A stretch of DNA of 64,000 bases from Prochlorococcus sp. AG-402-G10 (GTDB lineage Bacteria; Cyanobacteriota; Cyanobacteriia; PCC-6307; Cyanobiaceae): assembly GCA_003279445.1 (NCBI GenBank), contig QCHT01000008.1, forward strand, positions 31,771 to 95,770, in the 5' to 3' direction. The notes beneath the pieces were generated by a model that was given only the letters and a program-made list of their open reading frames with translations, had not been told where the DNA came from and searched no databases. Of this stretch, positions 1 through 10,877 are shown piece after piece; position 1 is the stretch's first letter; the number at the start of each line of letters is the position of its first letter. A program made the position numbers and the translations under genes.

Positions 1-352
1 CTGTTGTTTTACCTAAATGCTTTTGCATGCCGATTAACCCTGTCCGTACGGCTCTACTACCTGGACCATTGGGAACAAAACGACTAAAGCTGTTTATTAA
101 AATAATGTCTGAGGCTTCTTTAAGTATTTTAGAAGGGAGTAAATGTATCCCAAGTGAATGACAAAAAATAACTTTTTTCTGACCCATACTTGCCTGGGTA
201 TTGTTATTCCACGTAGGGTTTGAAGCTTCGTAATTTCCATAACCTCTCTCGGCATTTTTCCAAAGCCAACCATCATTTTGAAAGTATTGTTCCCAGTTTG
301 TCCAAAAAGTGCTATCACAACACCATCCATGCATGGAGATTGCTTGCTTCAT
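1..352 (-). CDS. alpha/beta hydrolase, probable pimeloyl-ACP methyl ester esterase (3' end outside window)
   Basis: The minus-strand frame from ATG at 352 reads MKQAISMHGWCCDSTFW and stays open to the window edge (about 117 residues). The HGW near the N-terminus fits an oxyanion-hole motif, and CHSLG is a GxSxG-like nucleophile elbow, so this is an alpha/beta hydrolase. Its ATG overlaps the bioF stop as ATGA, indicating translational coupling. By position it is probably the esterase that releases pimeloyl-ACP before BioF, the role played by BioH, BioG or BioK. BioK, described in picocyanobacteria, is the likeliest, but the C-terminal catalytic Asp and His are not in view. Confidence 0.75.
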   Translation of the reverse strand, partial: MKQAISMHGWCCDSTFWTNWEQYFQNDGWLWKNAERGYGNYEASNPTWNNNTQASMGQKKVIFCHSLGIHLLPSKILKEASDIILINSFSRFVPNGPGSRAVRTGLIGMQKHLGKTT

Positions 353-1494
353 TGCTTTTTCCCAAGGTGAAACAATAGTTTCTGTAGGGTCCCTTTAGGC
401 AAATTACTTCTAACAATAAGTCTCAGTCGGGAAGTTCCCTCAGGAACAGTAGGCGGGCGTATTGCAATAGTTAAAAGACCATGCTTTTCCAGTTCATATT
501 GCTTCTTCAAGGACTCTTCATCATTACCAATCTCAAGCGAAATGATGGGACCAATTCCCTTAGGGCAACTCCAACCTTGCTTTGCAAGTTCCGACCTCCA
601 AATTATTGCTTCTTCTTGCAGTTTTTGACCTTCCTTAGGGTTAGCTTTTAAGAATTCTAATGCCTCCAAAGCTGCTGAAGCTAATGGTGGAGCTAGAGCC
701 GTTGTATAACGAAAAGCACCACTGGTTTGAAGGAGATGCTCGCCAAAAATGTTATTTGTCGCTACGAAAGCACCCCCACTTCCAAATGCTTTACCAAAAG
801 TGCCACTAATCATCGTAATTCCTTTTGATATTCCATGGCATAAACCGCGGCCTTGATCTCCTAAAACACCTAAAGCATGTGCTTCGTCAACTAAAAGTCT
901 TGCTTGATAGTTCTCACAGAGAAGAGCGATTTTCTTTATGTCTGGACTAGTCCCTTCCATGCTAAAAAGACTTTCAGTTATGACTAGAGGTGCTTGACTA
1001 GGTTGTTCAAGCACAGAATTCTGGAGAAGCCTTTCAAGATCATTAATATTATTGTGTGCAAAACGCTTAATCTTTGCGCCACTTGCTTTGATCCCGACCA
1101 AGAGTGAATGATGAATTAACTTGTCAGTGATCACAAGAGTTTTTCTATTTGCTAAAGCACAAACTGCAGCTAAATTTGCCTGAAACCCACTCGGGAAAAG
1201 GAGAACCCTTTCTAAACCAAGCCATTTACCAAGCTCTTGCTCAAGTTTTTTATGTATAGGTCTACTTCCTGTAACAAGCCTAGACCCTCCAGCCCCTATT
1301 CCTTCAGAGAGCATTGTTTTATGAGCTGCTTCAATTAGTCTGGGGTCTTGGCTGAGACCAAGATAATCATTGCTAGCAAGATCTATAAGTGGGATTGATT
1401 CATTGTTTTTTCCAGAACTAATTAATTGAAAGGCTTTCTCACCTGGTTCCCAGGTCCTTATTTTACGTAGTCTTGAATTTGGAATTTTTTTCAT
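349..1494 (-). CDS. bioF: 8-amino-7-oxononanoate synthase
   Basis: PLP-dependent enzyme of biotin synthesis that condenses pimeloyl-ACP with alanine. The protein has ASNDYLGL near the N-terminus, the cofactor region LVDEAHALGV and the Schiff-base lysine motif GTFGKAFG. The frame is open from 1575, but the stretch before MKKIPNSR is lysine-rich and has no family match. The ATG at 1494 gives 381 residues, close to the usual 384, so that start is preferred. It overlaps the downstream hydrolase by 4 bp and diverges from the helicase at 1620. Reactions are known from the family; the start is inferred. Confidence 0.93.
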   Translation of the reverse strand: MKKIPNSRLRKIRTWEPGEKAFQLISSGKNNESIPLIDLASNDYLGLSQDPRLIEAAHKTMLSEGIGAGGSRLVTGSRPIHKKLEQELGKWLGLERVLLFPSGFQANLAAVCALANRKTLVITDKLIHHSLLVGIKASGAKIKRFAHNNINDLERLLQNSVLEQPSQAPLVITESLFSMEGTSPDIKKIALLCENYQARLLVDEAHALGVLGDQGRGLCHGISKGITMISGTFGKAFGSGGAFVATNNIFGEHLLQTSGAFRYTTALAPPLASAALEALEFLKANPKEGQKLQEEAIIWRSELAKQGWSCPKGIGPIISLEIGNDEESLKKQYELEKHGLLTIAIRPPTVPEGTSRLRLIVRSNLPKGTLQKLLFHLGKKQ

Positions 1495-1619
1495 GTATCT
1501 AGTTTGATGAGATTTTTTAGTTTTAAATAAGATTCTTTGATATTTTGAATATGCATGGTTTTCTTGAGATGGCATTATTGGATGGGGAGATTAAATTCTC
1601 TGAGTAGGATTAGTGGGAT

Positions 1620-4412
1620 GTGCTGGAGATGAGAAAAACGGCTTCTGATTTTGTGGAAGAAAAATTGGATCTAGGGAATATTTTCCCATTTCAGTTGGAT
1701 ACTTTTCAGCTTGAGGCTATAGATGCTCTTGACCAAGGGCATTCAGTTGTAGTTAGTGCTCCTACGGGCTCTGGTAAGACGATGATTGGTGAATATGCGA
1801 TTTACAGGGCAATTTCGCATGGACAAAAGGTTTTATATACAACTCCTCTTAAGGCCCTCTCAAATCAAAAACTCCGTGATTTCCGCAATCAATTTGGCTA
1901 TGAAAATGTAGGTCTTCTTACAGGGGATCTGAGTGTGAATAGAGGCGCTCCAATTACGGTGATGACTACAGAAATTTTCCGGAATATGCTTTATGCAGAA
2001 GTAGATGAGCGTGAGGACCCTCTCGCTGATGTTGAGGCGGTTGTCTTAGATGAGTGCCACTATATGAATGATTCTCAACGTGGAACGGTTTGGGAAGAGT
2101 CAATAATTCATTGTCCTTCATCTGTACAACTATTAGCACTTTCAGCAACTGTTGCTAATGCAGGGCAATTAACAGATTGGATTCAGAAAGTTCATGGTCC
2201 CACAGAATTGATTTTTAGTGACTTTCGCCCGGTACCGCTGAACTTTTCTTTTTGTAGTGCGAAGGGATTGCACCCTCTGCTCAACAACTCTAGAACAGGC
2301 TTGCATCCAAATTGTAAAGTTTGGAGACCTCCTAAGGGGCAGAAGAGGAAGAGGCGTTCTCCTAAACCATTACAACCTGAATCGCCTTCAATCAGTTTTG
2401 TAATTAAAAATATGGCAGAGAGGGAGATGCTCCCTGCTATTTATTTCATATTTAGTCGACGTGGTTGTGATAGAGCTGTTAAAGATCTTTTAGGCTCATT
2501 GCGTTTAGTGTCAGATGTAGAGCAAGCAAAGATTGAAGCTCGTTTAAGTTTGTATATCAAGGAGAATTCGGAAGGTGTTCGTAGTGGAATACACTTGGAT
2601 GCTCTTAGGTGTGGTATTGCATCTCATCATGCTGGAGTTCTGCCCGCGTGGAAGGAACTAATAGAGGAATTATTCCAGCAGGGCTTAGTTAAGGTCGTTT
2701 TTGCTACAGAAACTTTAGCTGCAGGCATAAATATGCCTGCTCGCACCACAGTTATTTCAACTTTGTCAAAGCGAACTGAAAATGGCCATCGGCAACTTAT
2801 GGGGAGTGAGTTCTTACAAATGGCTGGTAGAGCAGGTCGGAGAGGATTAGATTCGGAAGGCCATGTCGTAACTGTGCAAAGTCGTTTTGAAGGTGTTCGG
2901 GAAGCTGGGCAGTTAGCTACTTGTAATGCAAATCCCTTAGTAAGTCAATTTACTCCAAGTTATGGAATGGTTCTAAACCTGCTGCAGCGCTATGACTTGG
3001 AAAAATCAAGGGAATTAGTGCAGAGGAGTTTTGGTTGCTATTTGGCGAGTTTAGACTTATCTGACGAAGAAGAACAGTTAGAGCAATTACGCATTAGGCT
3101 TTCTGATCTTCAAGTTTTGGCTGGTGATGTTCCATGGAATGATTTTGAAGATTATGAGAAGCGTCGGGACCGTTTAAAAGAAGAAAGAAGGTTGCTTCGC
3201 ATTCTCCAAAAGCAAGCAGCTGATACTCTCGTTAGTGAACTAACTTCAGCATTGCAATTTGCAAGTGTGGGAACATTGATTAGTGTTAAGACCCCTTCCT
3301 TTAAAGGTCTTGTTACCCCTGCTGTGATTGTCGCAAAACAACAGCAGCATGGTCACTCATCTTACCTTTTATGCTTGACTGACTCCAACACTTGGACTTT
3401 AATAGCTTGCCAGTCTGTAGTAAGTCTCCATGCGGAACTTAGTTGTATAGATGTAGCATCTCTAAAGGCTCCAGATCTGAGTCGTTTAAATGAAGTGATC
3501 CATGGTGACAGCCAGAGTTTATTGATCGCTTCTGCTATTCACGAGGCCGCACAAACTTATGACATGCTTACCCCACAGTACGACCTTGCTGCAGAAGTAA
3601 TTTCTCAGTCTAAATTTGTAAATTCATTAGAAGAAGAATTAGCAGATTTACCAGCCCATCAATGGGGTGATCGTAAAAAACTCAAAAAACATCGCAGACG
3701 AATGGAAGAGCTTGAGCTTGAGATTAGAGAGCGTCAAAATTTGATACATCATCGTGCAAACCGCCACTGGGATACTTTCTTAGCGTTGTTGGAGATTTTG
3801 CAATATTTTGGATGTCTAAATGAGATTAAGTCTACAGAGATAGGTAAAACTGTTGGGGCATTACGAGGTGATAATGAGCTTTGGCTGGGTCTTGTCTTAA
3901 TGAGTGGTCATTTAGATGAATTATCCCCTGCTCAGCTGGCTGCTGTATTGCAGGCTGTTAGCACCGAAGTTAATCGCCCTGATTTATGGTCTGGGTTTTC
4001 TGCATCTCCTCAAGCTTTGGAAACGTTAAGAGATTTATCAAGTATTCGCCGGGAACTATTGCGAATACAAGAGAGATATGATTTAAATATCCCAGCTTGG
4101 TCTGAACCCGAATTAATCGGATTAGTTGAGAAATGGGCTAATGGCTCGACTTGGGATAGGTTAATGGCGAATACGTCATTAGACGAGGGAGACGTTGTGC
4201 GAGTTTTACGTCGTACAATCGATCTTCTGGCTCAAATCCCTTATTGTGTGGCAACTAGTAAGCAGCTTAAGCGTAATGCTGCAAAAGCATTACATTCTCT
4301 AAATCGCTTTCCTGTGCGTGAAACGGAAGATGTATTAAAAGAACAAAAAGAGCATGAAAAGGCCTTGAATCCTGCTACAGAACGTTTATCAAATTCAGGT
4401 AAATCAAAATAA
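1620..4412 (+). CDS. Ski2/Mtr4-like DEAD/DEAH-box RNA helicase with DSHCT domain
   Basis: A 930-residue superfamily 2 helicase. Walker A APTGSGKT lies at residues 47-54, the DExH box DECH at 144-147, LSAT follows, and motif VI is QMAGRAGRRGLD. The C-terminal third is helical and fits the DSHCT domain of Ski2/Mtr4 proteins. It probably remodels RNA in turnover or ribosome maturation, although the bacterial members are poorly studied. The first codon is GTG at 1620; an ATG three codons later is an alternative. The gene is divergent from bioF and convergent with fumC, leaving only 10 bases between stops. Confidence 0.9.
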   Translation: MLEMRKTASDFVEEKLDLGNIFPFQLDTFQLEAIDALDQGHSVVVSAPTGSGKTMIGEYAIYRAISHGQKVLYTTPLKALSNQKLRDFRNQFGYENVGLLTGDLSVNRGAPITVMTTEIFRNMLYAEVDEREDPLADVEAVVLDECHYMNDSQRGTVWEESIIHCPSSVQLLALSATVANAGQLTDWIQKVHGPTELIFSDFRPVPLNFSFCSAKGLHPLLNNSRTGLHPNCKVWRPPKGQKRKRRSPKPLQPESPSISFVIKNMAEREMLPAIYFIFSRRGCDRAVKDLLGSLRLVSDVEQAKIEARLSLYIKENSEGVRSGIHLDALRCGIASHHAGVLPAWKELIEELFQQGLVKVVFATETLAAGINMPARTTVISTLSKRTENGHRQLMGSEFLQMAGRAGRRGLDSEGHVVTVQSRFEGVREAGQLATCNANPLVSQFTPSYGMVLNLLQRYDLEKSRELVQRSFGCYLASLDLSDEEEQLEQLRIRLSDLQVLAGDVPWNDFEDYEKRRDRLKEERRLLRILQKQAADTLVSELTSALQFASVGTLISVKTPSFKGLVTPAVIVAKQQQHGHSSYLLCLTDSNTWTLIACQSVVSLHAELSCIDVASLKAPDLSRLNEVIHGDSQSLLIASAIHEAAQTYDMLTPQYDLAAEVISQSKFVNSLEEELADLPAHQWGDRKKLKKHRRRMEELELEIRERQNLIHHRANRHWDTFLALLEILQYFGCLNEIKSTEIGKTVGALRGDNELWLGLVLMSGHLDELSPAQLAAVLQAVSTEVNRPDLWSGFSASPQALETLRDLSSIRRELLRIQERYDLNIPAWSEPELIGLVEKWANGSTWDRLMANTSLDEGDVVRVLRRTIDLLAQIPYCVATSKQLKRNAAKALHSLNRFPVRETEDVLKEQKEHEKALNPATERLSNSGKSK

Positions 4413-4422
4413 ATATCGCCTA

Positions 4423-5817
4423 TTAATCTGAGCCAGTCATCAATTTTACGTTAACAATGCGATTGAAATCATTCTCATTAACATGGCCTAATAGCTTAGC
4501 TGCTTCTTTCAGGGTAATGTTTTTCTTATGAGCATATTGAGCAATTTGACTGGCTTTCTCGTAGCCAATCTCGGGAGCTAAGCTTGTGACAAGCATAAGA
4601 GACTGTTGAAGGTTGTGCTCGATTTTTTCGAGATTAGGTTGCATCCCCTCAACCATTGATACGCGAGAGCATCTACAGGCATCAGTTAGGAGAGTAATAC
4701 CTTGTAGAAGGTTAAAGCCTATCAATGGTTTGTATACATTCATCTGTAGATGTCCCCCACTCCCCGCCATTGCGACTGCATTGTCGAGTGCTATCACTTG
4801 GGTGCAAACCATTGCCATCGCTTCACATTGTGTTGGGTTAACTTTGCCGGGCATTATTGAGCTACCTGGTTCATTAGCAGGGAGTGACAATTCTCCAAAG
4901 CCAGCTCTTGGGCCACAAGATAATAGACGAAGATCATTGACTACTTTTAATAGTGATACAGATAATAATTTCAATTCCGACATTGCATGTACTAATCCAT
5001 CATGACTGGCCATTATGGCCAATTTATTTTTAGCTGATCTGAAAGGAAGCTTAGTTGAAGTTGCAATTGCTTGAGCAATCTTTTCTCCAAACTCCTTTGG
5101 GGAATTGATACCTGTTCCTATTGCAGTTCCCCCTAAAGGAAGAGGGAAAAGTTCGTTCATGCTTTCTTCTATTCTCTTACTAGCAGTTGCTAATTGCTCT
5201 TTCCAGGCAGATGCTTCTTGCCCAAGGGTAAGAGGAACAGCATCTTGTAGGTGTGTCCTACCTGTCTTGATTATTCCATTCCATTCACGTACTTTCTTCT
5301 CAAATGCATTAATGAGTCGATCAAGCTCAGGTAGAAGGTAATTAGTGATTTCTTGTACAGCAGCTATTTGTATGGCTGCTGGGAAAACGTCATTAGTGGA
5401 TTGTGATTGATTAACGTCATCATTTGGATGCAATGGCCTATGACTACCTAAAGGATCGTTATTTGCTAATGCTGCAATATTGCAAATGACTTCGTTTACA
5501 TTCATATTTGTTTGCGTGCCACTACCCGTTTGCCAGACACTCAAGGGAAATTGTTTGTCATGAAGTCCCGAAAGAATTTCTAAGCAAGCATTAATGATGA
5601 AATTTTTCTTTTGTTCTGTGATTAAGCCTAATTGAAAATTAACTATTGCGGCAGATTGCTTAATTGTAGTTAAAGCATAAATAAGCTTGATAGGAATTTT
5701 ATCGTCTCCAATTGCGAAATGTAGTAGGGATCGCTGAGTTTGGGCTCCCCAGAGGGCTTGATTTGATACCTCTATTGACCCCATACTGTCACTTTCTAGG
5801 CGAGATGAATCAGTCAT
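4423..5817 (-). CDS. fumC: class II fumarate hydratase
   Basis: Iron-independent fumarase interconverting fumarate and malate. The superfamily signature GSSIMPGKVNP is intact, with SGSGTQTNMNVNE and the active-site stretch GRTHLQDAVP. Starting at MTDSSRLESDSMG (5817) gives 464 residues and matches the family N-terminus; the frame is open 7 codons further upstream. It lies head-to-tail with purB, the next gene upstream on the same strand, whose product also releases fumarate. The pairing makes metabolic sense for fumarate recycling in cyanobacteria, but co-transcription is inferred. Confidence 0.95.
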   Translation of the reverse strand: MTDSSRLESDSMGSIEVSNQALWGAQTQRSLLHFAIGDDKIPIKLIYALTTIKQSAAIVNFQLGLITEQKKNFIINACLEILSGLHDKQFPLSVWQTGSGTQTNMNVNEVICNIAALANNDPLGSHRPLHPNDDVNQSQSTNDVFPAAIQIAAVQEITNYLLPELDRLINAFEKKVREWNGIIKTGRTHLQDAVPLTLGQEASAWKEQLATASKRIEESMNELFPLPLGGTAIGTGINSPKEFGEKIAQAIATSTKLPFRSAKNKLAIMASHDGLVHAMSELKLLSVSLLKVVNDLRLLSCGPRAGFGELSLPANEPGSSIMPGKVNPTQCEAMAMVCTQVIALDNAVAMAGSGGHLQMNVYKPLIGFNLLQGITLLTDACRCSRVSMVEGMQPNLEKIEHNLQQSLMLVTSLAPEIGYEKASQIAQYAHKKNITLKEAAKLLGHVNENDFNRIVNVKLMTGSD

Positions 5818-5880
5818 TTTTTGTCGATGATTTACCAATTACTGTTGTTTCATATTAAATCGTTTAATTGGCGATGAATT

Positions 5881-7176
5881 TTAGATCTCGAGGCGCTTCC
5901 AAATTACCTCTAGATTAGATTGATGTCTTTCCGTACTAAAGCAATTCTTTAATTGCTCTGAAGATAGTATTGAGGTAATTGATCTATCTGAATTAAGATT
6001 CGCTCGAAAATCTCCTGATTCTTTATTCCATGCTTCATGAGCATGTTGTTGTACCAATCTATACGCTTCTTCACGTTGCATACCATTCTCCACAAGAGCT
6101 AAGAGTACGCGTTGACTGAAAACCACGCCTCCGTAGATGTTCATGTTTTTTGTCATATTCTTTTTATAAATTCCTAGCTCTTTAATTACCTCACTCATTT
6201 CTCTTAACATAAAGTGCAATGTAATGGATATGTCTGGAAGCATCATTCTCTCTGTCGAGCTATGACTAATATCTCTCTCATGCCACAGTGATACATTTTC
6301 GAGTGCTGCGACCACATAACTTCGTAGAACTCTTGCAAGACCACTAATACGCTCACTTCTAATTGGATTTCTTTTGTGAGGCATAGCAGAGCTTCCTTTT
6401 TGGCCTTTAGCAAAGCCCTCTTCTACTTCCAGTACGTCAGTCCTTTGAAGGTTTCTTATTTCAGTTGCAAAACGATCTAGTGAAGAACCCACCAAGGCAA
6501 GTGTTTGAACATACGTTGCATGTCGATCTCTTGAAATAATTTGAGTACTTGCTGTATCAGGGGCTAACCCCAGAGAAGCACATGTAATTCTTTCAATTTC
6601 CGGGTCTGTATTTGCATAAGTTCCCATTGCACCACTGATTTGTCCAACAGAAATTTCTTCCTCGAGTAGCTCAAGCCTTTTTTTATTTCGATTAGTTTCA
6701 GCTAACCATCCAGCAAGTTTGAAGCCAAAGGTAATTGGTTCGCCATGGATTGCATGTGACCTTCCTATCATTACTGTTGTTTTATGTTCAGATGCTTTTT
6801 CTCGAATTATGTGCTGAAGGTTTGTTATTTCTTTAATTAATAATTTGACAGAAGCTTTTAATTGCAAAGCAAGCCCAGTATCTAGAACATCACTGCTTGT
6901 CATCCCGACGTGAACAAAACGACCCGAGTCTCCAATATTTTCATTTAGATTTGTTAGAAAAGCAATAACGTCATGTCGGACTTCTGCTTCAATTTCAAGA
7001 ATCCGTTCTGGGCTGAATTCAGCTTTTTCACGGATCTCTTTCATTGCATTGCCTGGAATCTTTCCAAGTTTTAGGTTTGCCTCGCAAGCAGCAAGTTCTA
7101 CATCAAGCCAACTTTGAAACTTGGCATGCTCTGTCCAAATTGTTCCCATTTCTGGGAGGGTGTAACGATCAATCAA
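5881..7176 (-). CDS. purB: adenylosuccinate lyase
   Basis: Catalyses two fumarate-releasing steps of purine synthesis, cleaving SAICAR and adenylosuccinate. The 431 residues match the usual length. Visible motifs include HDVIAFL, TSSDVLDTG, GRSHAIHGEP and the signature loop GSSAMPHKRNP. It begins MIDRYTLPEMG, typical of the family. fumC lies 63 bp downstream on the same strand, and a small conserved-looking ORF lies 45 bp upstream. Confidence 0.96.
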   Translation of the reverse strand: MIDRYTLPEMGTIWTEHAKFQSWLDVELAACEANLKLGKIPGNAMKEIREKAEFSPERILEIEAEVRHDVIAFLTNLNENIGDSGRFVHVGMTSSDVLDTGLALQLKASVKLLIKEITNLQHIIREKASEHKTTVMIGRSHAIHGEPITFGFKLAGWLAETNRNKKRLELLEEEISVGQISGAMGTYANTDPEIERITCASLGLAPDTASTQIISRDRHATYVQTLALVGSSLDRFATEIRNLQRTDVLEVEEGFAKGQKGSSAMPHKRNPIRSERISGLARVLRSYVVAALENVSLWHERDISHSSTERMMLPDISITLHFMLREMSEVIKELGIYKKNMTKNMNIYGGVVFSQRVLLALVENGMQREEAYRLVQQHAHEAWNKESGDFRANLNSDRSITSILSSEQLKNCFSTERHQSNLEVIWKRLEI

Positions 7177-7221
7177 AGCAATTTAGATTTTTCAAGAAAA
7201 CTAGAAGTTGGTTCTTGTTGT

Positions 7222-7482
7222 TTAAGCTGATTTTAGTCGGTGGTGATCAACTTCCCAATGAATATATTGGCCCCATGTCTGTTGCCGAACAAAGCAACTC
7301 CCTCCTTTACATGAAATTAATTGGAAAGGTGGTAAATCATTAGGTTGATTCTTTAACCTAACAAAACTTCCTGGCTGAAATAGCTCTAATAGATTTGAAC
7401 CTTGCTTCATTGCAATTAAATGAAGTCGCCCTTTTCTTGGACTGTTTCTTTTTGGGGATGAATTAGAGCGTTTATCCGTCAC
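7222..7482 (-). CDS. small hypothetical protein (86 aa)
   Basis: Basic N-terminus with Ser, Lys and Arg, then a compact stretch rich in Trp, Tyr and Cys (GGSCFVRQQTWGQYIHWEVD). There is no signal peptide or membrane helix. It lies upstream of purB on the same strand and divergent from the tlyA-like gene. The family is not recognised and no function is offered; codon use looks like that of its neighbours. Confidence 0.6.
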   Translation of the reverse strand: MTDKRSNSSPKRNSPRKGRLHLIAMKQGSNLLELFQPGSFVRLKNQPNDLPPFQLISCKGGSCFVRQQTWGQYIHWEVDHHRLKSA

Positions 7483-7582
7483 GTCCTTTTGGGATGTTTA
7501 TGACAATGATCTTCTAGTAGATTTTCTAAATTCATCAACTTCTACAGTTTTTATTCGGTTTCTTGTTTGCTTTTATGACGAT

Positions 7583-8743
<1,161 letters not shown>

Positions 8744-8765
8744 TTATTTTAATAAGTTTTGGAGA

Positions 8766-8987
8766 CTATATGGAATATGCAATCTTGGGGACTGAATTTA
8801 TTTTTAATCCAGCTTCCTTCGCATCCTGAGCAAGCAGGTCTGCATTGCTTTTGTTCAGTGTTACTTGTTCAGATGCAATTGCTTCCCAATGATTGCTTTC
8901 AAAATGAGTTTGCAGCCAAAGCATTCCATGAACACTAGCAGCTCTCACATGTACTCTCTCACTGGAATTAATAAACCATATGTCCAT
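8766..8987 (-). CDS. small hypothetical protein upstream of glnB (73 aa)
   Basis: Soluble 73-residue protein beginning MDIWFINSSERVHVRA, without membrane segments. It is the first gene after the NtcA box at 9042 and leads into glnB with a 43-bp gap, so it probably shares the nitrogen-controlled transcript. No family recognised. The position suggests, but does not prove, a link to nitrogen status. Confidence 0.65.
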   Translation of the reverse strand: MDIWFINSSERVHVRAASVHGMLWLQTHFESNHWEAIASEQVTLNKSNADLLAQDAKEAGLKINSVPKIAYSI

Positions 8988-9041
8988 GAAAAGAGTCTCA
9001 ATTAACTCCTTCTATTACCGGCCTTAACGTGAAAATTGTTT

Positions 9042-9055
9042 GTAATTGATGATAC
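9042..9055. promoter_or_regulatory. NtcA binding site (GTAN8TAC) between glnB unit and queF
   Basis: GTAATTGATGATAC is an exact GTA-N8-TAC palindrome, the consensus for the nitrogen regulator NtcA. On the plus strand a TATATT hexamer lies at 9079-9084, 23 nt further on, which fits the class II activated layout. On the minus strand a weaker TAATAG lies about 25 nt downstream. The site sits between the 73-aa ORF/glnB unit and queF. Activation of the glnB side is expected from known biology; the better -10 on the queF side is unexpected. Confidence 0.75.
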
Positions 9056-9191
9056 ATATTTGTATTTCTTCTGAGAATTATATTTTTTTAAGAGCGTTGG
9101 GATAGGAAAAACAGATGTTTTTGGACAAAGCCTTGTAATTAATTAATAAAGAATTAGCTTTTGTACAGCTTTAGTTTGCTTTCAGAGTCAA

Positions 9192-9587
9192 TTGAAAACT
9201 AATGGTCCTAAATTCTACGGTGAAAGATTAATTTCAGAGGCTGAAATTGAATGTTTCCCTAACCCAAGCCCTGAAAGGGCTTATGAGATCTCTATAGAAT
9301 TACCTGAATTCACTTGTCAATGCCCCTTCTCTGGTTACCCAGACTTTGCAGTAATTAGATTGCTTTATCAGCCATTTGAGAAAGTCTTGGAACTTAAATC
9401 AGTAAAACTCTATGTAAACAGTTTCCGAAGTATCAAGATTTCGCATGAAGAAGTTGCAAATAAAATCTTAAATGATCTTGTTGCAGCTTCTAATCCTACT
9501 TGGATGACATTAGAAGCTGACTTTAACCCGCGTGGGAATGTGCATACTGTTGTTAGAGCTTCCCATGGTTCAAAAAAGACTTTTTAA
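9192..9587 (+). CDS. queF: NADPH-dependent preQ0 reductase (QueF)
   Basis: 131-residue short-type QueF, which reduces 7-cyano-7-deazaguanine to preQ1 for queuosine in tRNA. The nucleophilic Cys motif [13 protein letters not shown] and the substrate motif [13 protein letters not shown] are present. The frame has a stop at 9147-9149 and no upstream ATG, so TTG at 9192 is the only reasonable start. The 3' end overlaps the convergent ccs1 gene by 4 bp. Confidence 0.93.
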   Translation: MKTNGPKFYGERLISEAEIECFPNPSPERAYEISIELPEFTCQCPFSGYPDFAVIRLLYQPFEKVLELKSVKLYVNSFRSIKISHEEVANKILNDLVAASNPTWMTLEADFNPRGNVHTVVRASHGSKKTF

Positions 9588-10873
9588 TCTATTGATACTG
9601 ATTTAATAATTAAAGGAAATTGCTTAGCAAAACCTATTGAGTTCCTGTTCGCTAAGCCGCCTATATGTATTAATTGAGAGTTATTTTCAGCAATTATCCA
9701 AAGTTGTTTAGTTGATATAATGCTAAAGATGCTACCTATTAAACTTATTGCAAAACCTATATAAACAATAGGTACTCCAGGGTCATATTTTACTAGAATC
9801 CCACTACTTGGAAGAATATCAATAACACTTATTTCAGATTCACCACTTTTAATAGATCCTCCCTGAGGCCTTGCTTTTCCAATAGGAACTCCTTCTTCAC
9901 TATAGAAGCTTACTGGCCCATTTTCACTCGATATAGTTAGTAGCATTGTTTCACTCTTATTAGTTAATTTAGGAATCAAAACTCCCCAAACTTGATCTCC
10001 AAGTGCATCAATCTTTTTGAGTGGAAATTGCAATTTCTTTTGTTTATCAATTTGAATAGTAATTGCCGCAAGAGACCAGTCTGCTTGATAGATAGTTATT
10101 CCTTTAAAACGTAATGGATGGTTTACGCTTATTTGCTTAGAGATGACTTGATGCAGATTTTTATCACTTAATTCAAGACTTGATCTAAATTGCTCTGGCT
10201 GACCATTTGGACCCCTTTCAATTTGGAAGTCTGTCAATTTTAAATTAATCTGATTGCTTCCATTAGGACTTAATAGATTTAATGATCTATCAGGGGCAAG
10301 AAACCTTTCAATTCTTGCCCCTTCTAATGCTCCATAACTTGCTCCGAAAATTAATATTATCAACCCAAAGTGCACTAAAGGTGGTCCTACTCTACCTATT
10401 AAACCTTTCCTGGCTGATATCCTGAAAGAATTTCTTTTAACGTTCCAGCCCAAATTAACTAAATAATGTTCTAACTTTTCGATACTATTAATTGGCTTAT
10501 CTATTTTAAATGTTTGGGAAATCGCTAACTTTTGAATTTGTCTGGGGTCTTTATAATCTATCCAAGCGGTTGCTTTTTTTAGAGCCGGCCATTGCCTTCT
10601 CCAGCTACAAATAATCAGTGAAATAGATAACCAGGTTAGAAGACCTAAGAACCAAATGCTTGAATAGACTTGATCTAATTGCATTTGAATTATCATATTT
10701 CCATCTAGCAGCCCAAGGAATTTTCCAACTTGGTATTTAGCAATATAAGTTTCATGTAGTTCTCCTTGGGGTAGTGAAGTTCCTATAGCACATGCAATTG
10801 CAATAAGAAGAAGGAGGATAATTGCAACTTTTAAACTTGATAAAGCAAGGAGAACCCTACGTAAATATTTCAT
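9584..10873 (-). CDS. ccs1: cytochrome c biogenesis protein Ccs1/ResB
   Basis: 429-residue membrane protein of System II heme delivery. Hydrophobic segments sit near residues 15-35, 75-95 and 160-180, with one more near the C-terminus and a large lumenal domain between the last two (about 185-360). Ccs1/ResB works with CcsA to move heme to apocytochromes c on the lumenal side. It is 4 bp downstream of ccdA, making a short maturation operon. Confidence 0.92.
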   Translation of the reverse strand: MKYLRRVLLALSSLKVAIILLLLIAIACAIGTSLPQGELHETYIAKYQVGKFLGLLDGNMIIQMQLDQVYSSIWFLGLLTWLSISLIICSWRRQWPALKKATAWIDYKDPRQIQKLAISQTFKIDKPINSIEKLEHYLVNLGWNVKRNSFRISARKGLIGRVGPPLVHFGLIILIFGASYGALEGARIERFLAPDRSLNLLSPNGSNQINLKLTDFQIERGPNGQPEQFRSSLELSDKNLHQVISKQISVNHPLRFKGITIYQADWSLAAITIQIDKQKKLQFPLKKIDALGDQVWGVLIPKLTNKSETMLLTISSENGPVSFYSEEGVPIGKARPQGGSIKSGESEISVIDILPSSGILVKYDPGVPIVYIGFAISLIGSIFSIISTKQLWIIAENNSQLIHIGGLANRNSIGFAKQFPLIIKSVSID

Positions 10874-10877
10874 TTAC

